Origin: Poa pratensis
Taxonomy: Eukaryota > Streptophyta > Magnoliopsida > Poales > Poaceae
DNA length: 64,000 nt
Assembly: GCA_947311845.1 (NCBI GenBank)
Contig: CAMZMU010000075.1
Location: 21,114,747-21,178,746, forward strand
Direction of reading: 5' to 3'
Below, one piece after another: positions 12,601 through 24,500 of the stretch. A program made the position numbers and the translations under genes. The notes below the pieces were generated by a model that worked only from the letters and a program-made list of their open reading frames with translations, searched no databases and was not told the origin of the DNA. Position 1 is the first letter of the stretch. Each line of letters opens with the position of its first letter.

Positions 12601-14706
12601 AGGGACAATTTGGTAATTTCACCCATTTAACAATATTCAAAGATCCTTAAGTGGATTATTCTTGGAATAATTTCTTAAAATTATTTTCTCAAGAAAACTA
12701 ATCTAGGAAAAATAAATAGTAAGTTCAAAATAATATTTGAACTATACCAAGACTATCTTGTTACTCATCCTAAATCAAAAATATTCAAACTTAAATGAAT
12801 TTTTACACCAAATTCAAATACACAAAAATCAACTAAAAATATGCAACATACTCTACAAAATATGAGGAATTTTTATGTAAGTTTTATTTGAAGTTTTGAA
12901 AAACATTTTATGGAGGAAAAATTCAAGGATCCTTAAGTGGAAATGACTTGAAATTCTTTTTCAAAAACTATTTTCTTAAAAGAAAATAATATGGGAAAAT
13001 AAAGTCTTGAAGTTCAATTATATTGAACTATTTCAATTTAACCACTTTAAATTTATTCCTCATGAAGATTGTTATCAAAATTCTTTAGATAATTTAAAAC
13101 TCCCAAACACTATAAAAGTCTTAAAATTCACAACTTGGGAATTTTGGGGTGACAATGCATTTCATGATTATGCATAATAGCATGCTGCTAGATTTTTCAG
13201 TAGTCCTTATCAGGATTACTTTGCTATTTTCAGAACTCGGGGTTTTACCGCAAACCCTAGAATCCCGAAGAGTTGAACGGCCATTTCTATCACAGGCAAG
13301 TTCATTCTTGCATGTCCGCTGAAATATTTTTATCAGAGTATTTATAAAAGTAATATATTTATTCATCTGCATAAAAAGAAAAACTATTTTCGAATGATGT
13401 GAATTGATATATATATATTGTTTGGCTGGCAATGGAACCACGGATTGATGTTGTGGTGGAGGTTCCATTGTACGGGAAAGTATATACCTAGGATTAATTA
13501 CCAATGTCACAGTGATCCTTGCGCCGTATTGAAGCGTTTACCATGAGATCTGCTATGGACGGTAAAAGTCAGCTGTATCTTCTCTCGTTCACATATCCTC
13601 GGCAGGCTATTACCTGGTTGTGTCCGTTGCGGCGGCCAACAGCGTGGAAGCGCGTGACCTTCCCACCTGACGGGGTGACTGGAATAGAAGCTCGGGAGGG
13701 GTGGCGGGATAGCGGTCTTTGTTACCGGCCGCGCCACAAATGGGCGGATATGTGTTGTGCGGAGAGGGCGGTGATTGGCTTTGGACTCACACCTGGCCCC
13801 ATACCATGGAAGTATGGACGGGCTAGCTACCCGGAAAGGCAACAAGGCTGGGTTTCTCTCATGGGTAAAGTTACGCAGCTCTGCAGAGTCAACAACAAGA
13901 AATTGTGGCTGTCACATCCTTGTTCCAGGAGGGAACTACAGAACGCTGCGGGAAAGGCATCCCAAGTGATGACTAAAGACCCGTGGAGACTGTGAGCATA
14001 GTTTTCTGAAAATAAAATGGACCCTTTCCTAAAAACATTTTCCAAAACCTGCATTATGTCAAAGACCGTTGGTCATGGCAGTAGCTAGTGCATAAAACAC
14101 CTTATCGCCTATAATTTGAACTTGCTGAGTAACGCTCGTGTTGCTCACCCTTTTCCTCGTTGACCCCCTGCTTAGATTTTGGAGCCATCAAAGGAGTTGC
14201 CAGTTATCCATCATGACGTCAAGGAAGTATCCAACAAGGGAATCAAGTCTACTGATGGAGCTTGAAGGAGTCAACAGCTACTTCACCGACAGAAGGATGA
14301 CAACCACCTTGCCCAGGTGTATATAACGACAACACTGCCGATGGAGGAGACAACATCATTTTGGAAGAAGGAGTACAACTTGGAAAAAGATATTTCAGAA
14401 GGAATAGATTAGGGCTGTGACAACAGTAGTAGTGGATTAGGAATTAGAGATAGAGCTGATATCCAGCTTAGTGATACAAATTGGATCTTTTTGATGTTTC
14501 ATTTGCACGAGACCTACTTCTATCTGTAAAGGAGGTTCTCGAGATTTTGTATTGAATAGTGTTGTAATCCTATAGTGTTACCTTGGACCGGCTATGTTTC
14601 TGTTGTACTACTCTGGGGGATGTAATATTTGCGGAGAGGTCCTTCCGTGCGTGTTACATCAACGACTTGTACACTACAACATGCAGTGGTGTGCTGGGTC
14701 ACCGCA
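9604..14706 (+). repeat. 3' LTR of the LARD-like element, complete (5103 bp)
   Basis: It starts TGTAATACCCC after the purine tract and ends CACCGCA at 14706, so it has the canonical TG...CA ends. Only its last 4.58 kb has a counterpart in the window (1501-6074). The first 524 bp (9604-10127) show what the 5' LTR lost from view. The right flank begins CATGA, which continues the interrupted gypsy-like LTR; the left target duplication lies outside the window. Confidence 0.85.
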
Positions 14707-15650
14707 CATGATCAAGATCATCTTATTGTAATGCTACATGTTGTGTTTGCTGGGATCCGATGAATATTGAATACTATGTCAAGTTGATTATCAATCTATC
14801 TTATATGTTATTTATGATCTTGCATGCTTTCCGTTACCAGTAGATGCTTTGGCCAAGTAGATGCTTGTAACTCCAAGAGTGAGTATTTATGCTAGATAGT
14901 GGGTTCATGCCTCCGGTAATCTGGGAGAGTGACAATAACTTCTAAGATTGTGGATGTGTTGTTGCCACTAGGGATAAAATAACCGATGCTTAGCTTAAGG
15001 GTACGCCGTTAGGTCTAATGCATTTGTTTACATTACGCACATTACTTAATGCAATTATCTGTTGCTTGCAACTTAATACCAACGGGGAACTCGGTATGAC
15101 AAACTGCGGTGGATTATTAGTCATAGACGCTGTTGGATAATGGTCTATGTATTTTGTCGTAATGCCCACATGAATATCATAGTAATCATCATGTCATATA
15201 TATGCATTGTCATGCGCTCAATATTTTGTCAATTGCCCAGCTGTAATTTGTTCACCCAGCATGTTAGTTATCTTTTATGGAGAGACACCACTAGTGAACT
15301 GTGGACCCCGGTCCATTCTTTTACACTGATAATACAACCAACTGCAAACACTGTTCCTTTTCATTCTCTGCAATTTACTACTGTTTTCCACACCATACGT
15401 TTAATCCTTTGTTTTCAGCAAGCCGGTGAGATTGACAACCTCACTGTTTCATTTGGGCAAAGTAGTTTGATTGTGTTGTGTGCAGATTCCACGTTGGTGA
15501 TCGAGTAACGGCGCCACCAACAACCTTCAGAAGTGATTTCTTGCTCCTACTGGTCGATTAAACCTTGGTTTCATACTGAGGGAAACTGCTGCTACACTGC
15601 TTCATACCTTCCTCTTGGGGTCTCCCAGCGAACGTGTGATCCACGCAATC
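14707..15650 (+). mobile_element. Right part of a gypsy-like LTR, same family as 1-1500, plus strand
   Basis: From 14740 the sequence matches the reverse complement of about 1-700, including the block around GGATCCGATGAATATTGA. The LARD-like element inserted into this LTR, so its left part should lie beyond the left window edge. It continues through a retroelement leader-like stretch (to about 15650) where the LINE begins. Confidence 0.7.
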
Positions 15651-18380
15651 AGCAGACACAGGAAAAAGCGCATTCATTCTCTAGTTCAGGATGAGGGAAC
15701 GATTGAGGGCCATGAACAACTAAAGGCGTATATTACAAATTACTATAAAGGCCTGTTCGGGGCTCCAGAGGAAGGAAATTTCACTTTGGATGAGTCTCGA
15801 ACAGAGGATATACCCCAGGTTTCAGATGCGGAAAATAGTCTGCTTACTAAACTTTACTCAGAGGAGGAAGTGAGGCTGGCGGTTTTCCAAATGAAACATA
15901 ATACATCACCTGGACCTGATGGTTTCCGGGCTGAGTTCTACCAGAACTTTTGGGATGTCATCAAGTCTGATTTACTTCAACTGTTCGCCTGTCTTCACAA
16001 TGGACAGCTAGAGTTATTTCGTCTCAATTTTGGTGAGATAATTTTATTACCTAAGGATAACGAGGCAGAAAGGATTCAACAATTTAGACCTATATGCCTT
16101 CTTAACGTTAGTTTTAAAATATTCACCAAAGTGGCTACGATTCGACTGAACAGTGTGGCAGATCATGTGGTTCGTCCGTCTCAGACGGATTTTATGCAAG
16201 GCCGCAACATCCTTGATGGAGTTGCGATCCTACATGAAACAGTTCATGAACTACATAGGAAAAAGTTGAATGGGGTAATTCTTAAAATTGACTTCGAGAA
16301 AGCTTATGATAAAGTTAAATGGTCTTTCCTTCAGCAGACCATCAGAATGAAAGGTTTTTCTACCGAGTGGTGCGCGTTAATTAATAGCTTTGTTTCGGGA
16401 GGAAGTGTAGCCATTAAGGTCAATGATGACACTGGCAAATACTTTCAAACGAAAAAAGGCCTCCGACAGGGTGACCCATTATCGCCAATACTATTTAATA
16501 TAGTGGCTGATATGTTGGCTATCTTGATCAAACACGCTAAAACTGAGGGTCAAATTGAAGGAGTGATTCCACATCTTGTAGATGGTGGTTTATCGATTCT
16601 GCAATATGCTGACGATACAATTCTTTTTATGGAACATGATATCGAAAAAGCTCGTAATCTTAAGCTGATTTTGTCAGCATTCGAGCAACTTTCGGGTCTT
16701 AAGATAAATTTCCATAAAAGCGAATTGTTTTGCTTTGGCGAGGCTCGAGAAAACGCCGCCTTGTATGCTGAACTTTTTGGCTGTGAGCAAGGTCAATTTC
16801 CGATCAACTATTTGGGTATTCCGATTCATTATCGGAAACTTACAAATGCTGAATGAAAAAAGGTGGAGGAAAGACTTCAATTACGCTTAAATAGCTGGAA
16901 AGGTAAACTCTTATCCCTGGGTGGAAGATTGGTTCTCATAAATTCGGTACTAACAAACATGGTATTGTACATGATTTCATTCTTCCAATTGCCCAAAGGA
17001 GTCTTAAAAAGATTGGATTATTTCCGGTCTAGATTCTTTTGGCAAGGGGATTGTGAGAAGAAAAAATATCGGCTGACTAAATGGAGTGTGGTTTGCTGCC
17101 CTAAAGACCAAGGAGGGCTCGGAATTCATGACCTTGAGGTCAAGAATAGAGCCTTGCTAGGTAAATAGCTCTTCAAACTTCTATCGGAAGATGGAGTTTG
17201 GCAAACCCTCCTTAGGAGAAAGTATGTGGGAGATCAAGCTGTTTCTCAGATTCTTTGGAAACCTGGCGATTCACACTTCTGGGCTGGCCTCATGGCTACA
17301 AAGAAGTTTTTTTTCCCACATGGATCTTTCTCAATTAGGGATGGATCGGAAATTCGTTTCTGGGAGGATAAATGGCTAGGCCAATCTACCCTTCGAGAAC
17401 AATATCCGGCTCTGTACACTATTGTACGAAACAAAAGCGACACGCTCGCGAAGGTGTTGGGTACCTCCCCACCAGATGTTTCGTTCAGAAGAAGTTTACT
17501 TAGAACTAGACAAGCATCTTGGAATGTCTTGCTCATCCGATTGGATTCAGTCCAATTGGCTGAAGGTACAGATAAATTTCAATGGAATCTTACGAAGAAT
17601 GGTAAATTCACGGTTGATTCTATGTATATAGCACTAATTCTACCCGAAGTGCCAGTCGATATTAAGGATAATAACAAAATTTGGAAGATGAAGATCCCGC
17701 TTAAAACTAAAGTGTTTGCGTGGTATTTTCGTCGAGGTGTAATTCTTACTAAAGACAACCTTGCCAAGCGCAATTGGCACGTAAGTAAAAAGTGTGTTTT
17801 CTGTCAACATGACGAGACCATTACACACTTATTCTTCCAGTGCGAATTCATCAGGTCTATATGGTCAGCCATCCAGATAGGTTCTACCTTACATCCACCG
17901 CGTACTGTTGCAAATATTTTTGGCAACTGGTTAAACGGCGTGGATTCTAGGTTTAAACTCTTCAGTAGGGTGGGCGCGATTGCCGTTATTTGGTCGTTGT
18001 GGCTATGTAGAAATGACAAGGTTTTTAACGATCTAAATGCTTCTGTTATGCAGGTTATCTATCGGTGTACAGCTACGCTACGAGCATGGTCGGCCCTGCA
18101 GCGTGTGGAGCACTGAGACTTATTTTTGGAGGTGGCATCGAGGCTGGAGGCTGCGGCCAGGGAGTTGTTCTCCCGGCATGGATGGCAACATAGACTCCGG
18201 ATAGACCTACCAGCATCTTAGGCGGATCTACAATTTCTCATTATGATATGTAATTCGCCTTTTTACTTTTTGCTCTGAGTTGGATACTGGTGAACTGGTG
18301 GCTGTGTGCATCTTAGCTATGCAGAGGCCGGGTGTAATGCTCAAAACTCTTAAGTAATAAAATTCCTTTATCAAAAAAAA
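15650..18380 (+). mobile_element. 5'-truncated L1-type LINE (non-LTR retrotransposon)
   Basis: The element contains the reverse transcriptase and C-terminal part of ORF2, a 3' untranslated region of about 250 bp and a short A tail (18373-18380). ORF1 and the endonuclease domain are absent, as expected from truncation during target-primed reverse transcription. The 5' junction with the older LTR is placed between 15640 and 15660 by the start of LINE-like protein sequence. No clear target duplication could be seen. Confidence 0.85.
15654..18116 (+). pseudogene. LINE ORF2 fragment: reverse transcriptase plus zinc-binding RT domain, two in-frame stops
   Basis: The single frame encodes the reverse transcriptase of a plant L1-clade LINE. 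Motifs in order are SPGPDGF (from about 15910), KIDFEKAYDKV, the GLRQGDPLSPILFN block and the catalytic YADD (16605-16616). The later frame carries SWKGKLLSLGGR and a C-terminal zf-RVT-type domain (about 17590-17870) with IPLKTKVFAW, CVFC and HLFFQC. The frame is broken by TGA at 16854-16856 and TAG at 17166-17168 without a frameshift. At both places related proteins usually have tryptophan, so each stop fits one G-to-A change in TGG. The endonuclease is missing, so the copy cannot move on its own. Confidence 0.9.
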
Positions 18381-18832
18381 TATGGCTATGCTCGGGGGTC
18401 AAAATGAAAGGATAAAAAGTCTACAACTTAGAGTTACAAGATGGATTCTAAAATCCTAAGCTACCTCTAATCGTACACATATATGTATTCTATCAGGATT
18501 TGGACTAAAGAAAAATATCAATGGACCAAGAATCCGAAAATCATTCAATTAAAAAACCTAATCACCTTGTATAGATTCTTACAAGTTAAAAGTAAGCATG
18601 CAAAGCAAACAAAGGCTTAGTAGTTAGTGTAACACGGAAGGGGTGCAAACTCAGACACAGGACCATACCTTATTTTGCACATAGAAAGAAAGTAATGCAC
18701 CATGTGCGGGCATACACATGCACAACGCACCCCTACGGAAAAAAGTTTCCATGACATAGAAATGTGTCAAGAACTTGTTGTTATAGAGACCCATCGACGA
18801 TGCCATGAAACAAATACAGGTATGTCACAACT
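18381..18832. other. No gene seen; 3' flank of the receptor kinase pseudogene
   Basis: This stretch lies between the LINE tail and the stop codon of the kinase pseudogene. On the minus strand it would be the 3' untranslated and downstream region of that gene. It has no coding region or repeat that I can recognise. Confidence 0.4.
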
Positions 18833-18879
18833 TCATCTTGCCGATGGACCAAATGTTGACACCGAGGCACCAATAGTAC
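18833..18879 (-). pseudogene. Kinase pseudogene: C-terminal tail and stop codon
   Basis: The short frame encodes TIGASVSTFGPSAR and a TGA stop at 18835-18833. The STFGPSAR end is a signature of this receptor kinase class. The piece directly follows the A tail of a minus-strand retroposon. Confidence 0.85.
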
Positions 18880-19515
18880 TTTTTTTTTTTTGAGGAAAAG
18901 GATCTGATTCATAAACAGGAAACTGAGTGCAAATTACAACAAGGTCCACGAAAGAAAAGAAAAAACACAAAAGAACCCTGTAATTAGCACAAAGCACCCT
19001 GGACTTCCCGGAAAGATCACAATCAGATCCACCACCAATCTCCCGAGAAACCTAGACGCTGCCGACGCCGCCGTACCACCAGCCGCCGGCGAAGAGGAGC
19101 CACCACAAGTCGTAGACGGCCGCAAGGGTCATCCGCCGCCGAGCGACGGAATAAGATGTCGCTGAACGAACACGGCCACAGCTTCCTCCCCCCAACTCCA
19201 CCCTTCTTCCAGCCGACGCGACGCCGTCCAGGCCCACCAGCCGCACCGCCCAAGATCCGGCAGAAGCTGCTCCCTCGCCACCGAGGCCGGCCAGAGCATA
19301 GACGCCGAAGAAGAAGACCACCACCTGCATAACCACCAAAAACGGATCACAGAACACCGCCGGCTCCTCTCCTCGCTGCCACAGCCGGCCAGAGAAGCAC
19401 AAACGGGGAACTGCGCCCGACGGAAACCTCCACAACCTCCCCGACCACAAGGCCGGAACGGGGAAGGGAGGGGGAGGACCACGCCCAGAAACGCCGACAG
19501 CACCGCCAAGCTTAC
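18880..19515 (-). mobile_element. GC-rich poly(A) retroposon (LINE-derived or similar), minus strand
   Basis: A T run at 18880-18891 marks an A tail on the minus strand, preceded by CCTTTTCCTC as in Triticeae LINE tails. The rest is GC-rich with overlapping frames on the minus strand that match no domain I know. It separates the last two coding pieces of the receptor kinase. The exact 5' end and target duplication are uncertain. Confidence 0.55.
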
Positions 19516-19568
19516 CCTGACGTTGTTTTCCGCGCGAGATTCCTCTAGCGCAAGGCTCTCGTTTAGCT
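19516..19568 (-). pseudogene. Kinase pseudogene: C-lobe exon, third part
   Basis: Joined to the piece across the CACTA element it reads LNESLALEESRAENNVR, the family's usual sequence after the kinase domain. It then meets either a GTAAG donor or the 5' end of a retroposon. Confidence 0.85.
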
Positions 19569-22073
19569 CACTACAACATGACCTGCCCTACAGCAACGCA
19601 CCAATCTGTATCTAAAAGTCGATATAAGCGTTGCAAGTGCATTTACCAACGGAAATTTATCTGTTGCCTTATCGGGCGTTGCAAAGATATAAGGCAACGG
19701 ATACTTGTGCGTTGATAACCAGAGAAATAAGTGTTGCAAGGCAACAACGGAGTTCAAGCAGCATTTGCATGCGTTGGTGCAACCTATACGGATTTAATAT
19801 TTTTTCTAAATAAATATTATTTTCTGAGCTGAATAGTTTGAGGGGTTCGAACTATGGTCGTATTTGTATCCGTGTGACAAAATATACTTTAGAAAAGACA
19901 TACCACAACACACAATCACATAATAGAAATGGATCATGAAGATACAATTCAATCTTTATTATTAGAATCACCATTCTGTACATGAAAACAATAATAAGAG
20001 TACACAATATATCAATCTGTTCCATAATATAAGCCATTTTACCTAGCTCAAACAGCTAGCCAAAATGCCTTATATTGTGGAACGGAGGGAGTACATTATA
20101 ATCTTTCTTCAAAATATGTTCTAACTAATCCTATGGAGATCTCTTCTAATATTCTGCCTTCAGATATGCTCGGAACTGATATAAGTCACTGCTGGTCTTT
20201 TGGAGAGTACACATCTTTTCGGCCTGTGAGAAAAAAAATCAATTTTACTATGGACAAGGCAAAAAACAACAAGGGTTGATTGATACTGTATAGTAAGTAC
20301 ATGAGGGAAAATCATAAATATGCTAGTTGTGACATGGTTTCACCTTTGCTAGGCACAGTATGAATCGATATATTGTCACAGTAAGAGATACTTTACCACA
20401 TTTTCATATACTGTGTCACAAGTGTGAGCAAGTAATTGTAGTTTCTACTCTCATGCAGTTACAAATCCTGGAAAGTTCACAAGCTGAAAGGGAAGCAGTT
20501 AAGGAAAATAACACGTACATCATATATATTCTTATATATTTTTCATATCTCCGTGAAAGACCATCCTTACATATTCATAGTTTATTTTTTCAGATACATG
20601 ATTAACTGACTATACAAAGACAAAGATAATACTGTAGTGATTGGCCGATACCTTGACTTGTTACTTCCAGACCATGCACTGGCATTCTAGCAGCCTTCTT
20701 TGCGGCCTGCTTTGTACTCGGAACTGATTTCCATCAAGATTTGACCTGCTTTCTGCAAGAATACTCTAAGAAACCGAAGCAGCACTACAAAACCAAACAT
20801 AACATACTTATCTAATAGATGATCTAGACTCAATAAACCGCTGATTTTACACGGAGATATGAGTCATAGCGACTGACATCTAGAGACCCTGAACCAGAAA
20901 AGATTAAGAGATATTTACCTGGTGATGCTCATTATCTAGCTCAGATTGATAATCTGAATGACAGGCTTGTCCCACCTTTGATGAAATCCTGCAGTAATGA
21001 TTCTGCAACAACCGCAGCAAATGAGCTTATTTACATATGGGAGTACAAAAGGCAAAAAGGCTCCAGCTCGACCTCAACTACACAAGCCAGCAACCAACTA
21101 TTCTGAATTGGAATCGTACACAATCTTAAAAAATCACTAGCTCCGGTCAGATTTAATTATTGCGGACAGAGTACTGCGCTAGGACAAAATACTACTCCAG
21201 CTCGCGATCAGAGGGGTAGCTATTTCCACTAATTCCAGCCAAAATTTAACAAGATTGTTCCGTCAAGATGATGCAACCTGATCCTGGAACGAGCAAAAAG
21301 TGTATGCATAGTGACAATGCGGTACTGCAATTAATGAGCGTCCATGTCAGGCGATGCAGCTAGATTGCACAAATATCTTAGAAAAAATATTAACAGATCA
21401 AGAGGAATCGAGAGAGGAATCTGGAAGGGGAAAATAGAAATCGCACCTTGGGATTGCCGGACCACCGTCCTGGCCGAGCAATATGACATCCTTTTGGGAC
21501 CGCAACTCTCTTGAACACGGCCACACCTTGTTTGACGCACTCGATCGTACGATCGGACGTGGGGGTTCTTCCGGGTGGCTTGGCCTCGACGAGCAGGCAG
21601 ATCGAACTTGTAGATCGACGATGGAGGCCAACAATCTAGGCTTACCTGGGTGTAATGATTTAGGAACTGGATACATAATACGGATTTAGGAACGGAGAGG
21701 CAAATCATACACGAGGTAGGATTTAGAGCTTAAGCGGCGGAGCTAGCCGCTGCCCGGCAGTAGGAGACTGGATCGGCGGCGGCGGCATGAGGAGACGAGG
21801 AAGGAGATGAGAGGATATGAGCAGTTTACGCAAGGGGATAAACTTGGTGGGTATAGAGGCCTATTCACATGCCAACTTCCCCAAAAAACTCGCCCACGAC
21901 TCTCCACCCTTAGCGCCAAAACAAAACAAAATGCGCGGGCAGTAGACCAATTATTTCCTCATCCAACGAATTGTTCTGCAACGACTTATATGTGTATCTA
22001 CAATAAAAATTTACAACACATGTAGATGACGTTGCAAAGTATCTGTTGTTATAGGATGGTTCTTCTTGTAGTG
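19569..22073. mobile_element. Non-autonomous CACTA element, 2505 bp, target duplication GCT
   Basis: The ends are CACTACAACATG on the left and CTTCTTGTAGTG on the right, which are inverted CACTA termini. GCT occurs on both sides (19566-19568 and 22074-22076), the 3 bp duplication expected for this superfamily. Both subterminal regions carry many scattered CAACG/CGTTG motifs. No transposase was found. A GC-richer stretch at 21400-21800 may be a captured gene fragment, but I cannot identify it. The insertion lies in the kinase exon of the receptor gene. Confidence 0.85.
20015..20091. mobile_element. Very short Stowaway-like hairpin element inside the CACTA element
   Basis: CCATAATATAAGCCATTTTA pairs with a downstream complement, and the right end reads GGAACGGAGGGAG followed by TA. 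The left terminal motif is degenerate (CTGTTCC only). At about 77 bp it is among the smallest of this class. Confidence 0.6.
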
Positions 22074-22169
22074 GCTGTGCCACAACGACGGCCATTGTTG
22101 GCCTTTGAATAGCAACATCCGATGTGCATGCCATGGCAGTGTCGACCAATTTCCACATGGAGTTGACAT
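22074..22169 (-). pseudogene. Kinase pseudogene: C-lobe exon, second part
   Basis: It encodes NSMWKLVDTAMACTSDVAIQ followed by RPTMAVVVAQ, the conserved end of the kinase domain. A CACTA element interrupts it at 22073. The frame resumes at 19568 when one GCT copy is removed. Confidence 0.9.
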
Positions 22170-22326
22170 TGTTGAGTATCGTGACTATTTAGAAAACATA
22201 GGATAGGGTAGGATTTGTTCTACCTTGACTTGTACTCCAACTAGATCATATACTCCTATATATATGCCCATGAGGCTCAAGCAATACAATCAACTATTCC
22301 ATCAATCCCTCTTTATTCCTTCTACA
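22170..22326 (+). repeat. 5' LTR of the short-LTR element
   Basis: It is 157 bp with TG...CA ends. CTATATATA at about 22256 could serve as a TATA box. Confidence 0.9.
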
Positions 22327-23810
22327 TGGTATCAGCCTTACCTCGATCCTAAACCCTAGCCGCCGCTTCCGCACCGCACCGCTCCCGGGGATGTCGATCT
22401 CCATGATCTCCGCCGGGGGCCGCGCCGCCCGTACCTAGGGTTCGTCCGCCGGTCGTGTCGATCGACTGCCCTAGAGAGTCTTTTTCCCGATCCTTTGATC
22501 CGGGGTTTTCTTTCTCGCCGGTCGTTTCGATCGGCGTTTCTTTTTTGGTTTTCCGATCTACGAACGGTTTGCGTCGCCCAATGCCACCGTCGACCATCGC
22601 GCGCCTCTACTCCGACACGGCGGCCTCTCGCGCTGCGTGGCGGCCCATCATAGCCGCCGTCCGAGTGGGCTCTTCACCGACTAGGTGGCTTCGCGCGACG
22701 TGGCGGCCCGAAACGGCCGCCCTCCGCGTGTCTGCCCGCCCGTCGTTTTGTGCCGGCCGTCGTCGCCATGTTCCGATCGGGACACCTCCATCACCACCCC
22801 GCCTCCACCATGGCTGCCTCACCCACGGCGCCGCAGCGGCCGCTCGGGCGCCTCCGCCGCGTTCCAGCTGCCTCACGTCGGCGCTGAGTTCGCCGCTCGG
22901 CCTCTTCTCCACCCCACCTCACGCCGAGCCGCCTCCTCCACCTTACGAGCGATCGGATTGATCACCCGCCTGCCCGTGATCCGCTCCATCCTCGCCGTGC
23001 GGCAACCCGTACAGTCGTCTGCGTGCGCCTTCGTAGGTTCCCGTGAAGATCGCCCCTGAGTTTGTGCGCGCCACCACCGATCGAGCATCGGGCTGCCGCT
23101 GCGTCGCCCCTTCGGGCTGCAGCGCCACCGCCCTGTGGTTCTCTCCGCGGCTGCACCGACCCGCACGTCGCCGCTGTGTCGCCCCTTCGGGCCGTAGCGC
23201 CGCGGCACGCGGTCCACGCCGCCCTTGAGGCCGTCGCTGCTGCGTCGCCCCATCGGGCCGTAGCGCCGCGACACGCGGTCAACGCCACCGCCCCAAAGTC
23301 GTCCCTGCCGTCGCCCTGACACGCGTGTCGCTGCTGCGGTGCCCCTCCGGGCTGTACCGACGCGGCACGCGGTCCGCTTCGCCGTCCCCGTGCGTTGACG
23401 TCTCCATGGTATGCGCCGCGCCGCCATCTTTGGCGCGGGAACGCCACCGTCCGTGCTTGGTCTTCGTCATGCTGTTGGGTTCTTTTTCGCCTACTTCGAG
23501 CACTGTCGCCGCGCTTCTACACGCGACGCCGTGGCCCTTCTCAGGCTACCGCCGCCGTCGCGCCTCTCCAGGCAACTGTCGTGGCCCTTTACAGGCTACC
23601 GTCGCCGCCGCCAACCACAACTTCGTCTCCATCCAGTACCAGCTCATCGCCAGTGTCACCGTCATCTTCCCCGATCACTTCATCTACTCCGACAACCGCG
23701 GGCGACATCGGCACCTTCTACCCAACGTTGTTTGGCGCCGCCACCGTCGTCGAGTCCTCCTCTGCTGGCCCCCTCCGACCTGGCGTACAACTCCTACTGG
23801 TCCACGTCTA

Positions 23811-24005
23811 CGCATGCCCGGTGCTGGCAACATCGACGTGTGCCTTCGTCCACGACGTGTCCCCGGGCTTGGCAATCATGGTGCGGCGCCTCGTCAACAC
23901 CGACTAATCTCTGTCTACGCATGCCCGGTGCTGGCAATACCGACGCGTGCCTTCGTCCACGACGTGTCCCCAGGCTTGGCAAACCTGGCGCGACGCCTCG
24001 TCCAC
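23811..24005 (+). repeat. Tandem repeat of 107 bp in the short-LTR element interior
   Basis: The block starting CGCATGCCCGGTGCTGG at 23811 recurs at 23918 with moderate divergence. A second degenerate repeat family with CGCCCCTTCGGGC-type cores spans about 23095-23350. Confidence 0.7.
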
Positions 24006-24343
24006 ATCATCTGACTACTCGGCGCTCCCTTGCGCCCTGACCACTCGGCGCTCCCTTGCGCCCGCGGCTCCACGACGGCTCCCTTGACACCGGCAACCCC
24101 GACCACGGCGCCTCTCGCACGGCTACCTTGACTACGGCTACACCACCCTACGCTCTCGGCTACCTCGACATCGGCACAAAGGGCTACCGCCTTGCTTGAG
24201 CAACCTCGTCGGCTATCCACTCCAGCCACAACCTCCGCGATGCGTTGACCGTTACGACTGTGGTGGGGATGTCCGTCGGCTTCACCTTCGGATTCTTCTC
24301 CAGTCTCACCGTCTGCGTCGCTACCGTTGTGACTGCGGGGGGA

Positions 24344-24500
24344 TGTTGAGTATCGTGACTATTTAGGAAACATAGGATAGCGTAGGATTTGTTCTACCTT
24401 GACTTGTACTCCAAGTAGATCATGTACTCCTATATATATACCCATGAGGCTCAAGCAATACAATCAACTATTCCATCAATCCCTCTTTATTCCTTCTACA
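24344..24500 (+). repeat. 3' LTR of the short-LTR element
   Basis: It is 157 bp with the same ends as the 5' copy. It directly abuts the right GACAT duplication. Confidence 0.9.

Larger units (their letters stand above)
1501..14706 (+). mobile_element. LARD-type (Sukkula-like) LTR retrotransposon with very long LTRs
   Basis: Two direct copies of a 4.6 kb block (1501-6074 and about 10128-14706) flank an internal domain of about 3.5 kb. The 5' copy is followed by a primer binding site TGGTATCAGAGC (6077), and the 3' copy is preceded by a purine tract (9594-9603). LTRs near 5 kb with a short, essentially non-coding interior are the hallmark of large retrotransposon derivatives such as barley Sukkula. 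The first roughly 525 bp of the 5' LTR are missing because another retroelement has inserted at 1500/1501. By eye I count about 45-50 differences between the LTR copies, near 1 percent, which suggests a young insertion. There is no pol, so movement would need proteins from a partner element. Confidence 0.85.
22170..24500 (+). mobile_element. Short-LTR (TRIM-like) retrotransposon, 2331 bp, target duplication GACAT
   Basis: Two 157 bp LTRs (22170-22326 and 24344-24500) run TGTTGAGTATC to CTTCTACA and differ at five positions by my count. A primer binding site TGGTATCAGCC follows at 22327 and a purine tract precedes the 3' LTR (GCGGGGGGA, to 24343). GACAT occurs on both sides (22165-22169 and 24501-24505). 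The interior is very GC-rich, contains tandem repeats and lacks gag or pol. The element is therefore complete but non-autonomous. It sits within a kinase exon. Confidence 0.92.

Noticed and set aside
19557..19610. Possible target duplication GCACCAAT shared by 18867-18874 and about 19594-19601 for the minus-strand retroposon
   Set aside because: The second copy lies inside the CACTA element beyond a kinase exon piece, so it cannot be the retroposon's border; chance match.
22349..24229. Many long frames on both strands inside the short-LTR element
   Set aside because: They arise from GC-rich tandem repeats. No gag, protease, integrase or reverse transcriptase motif is present.
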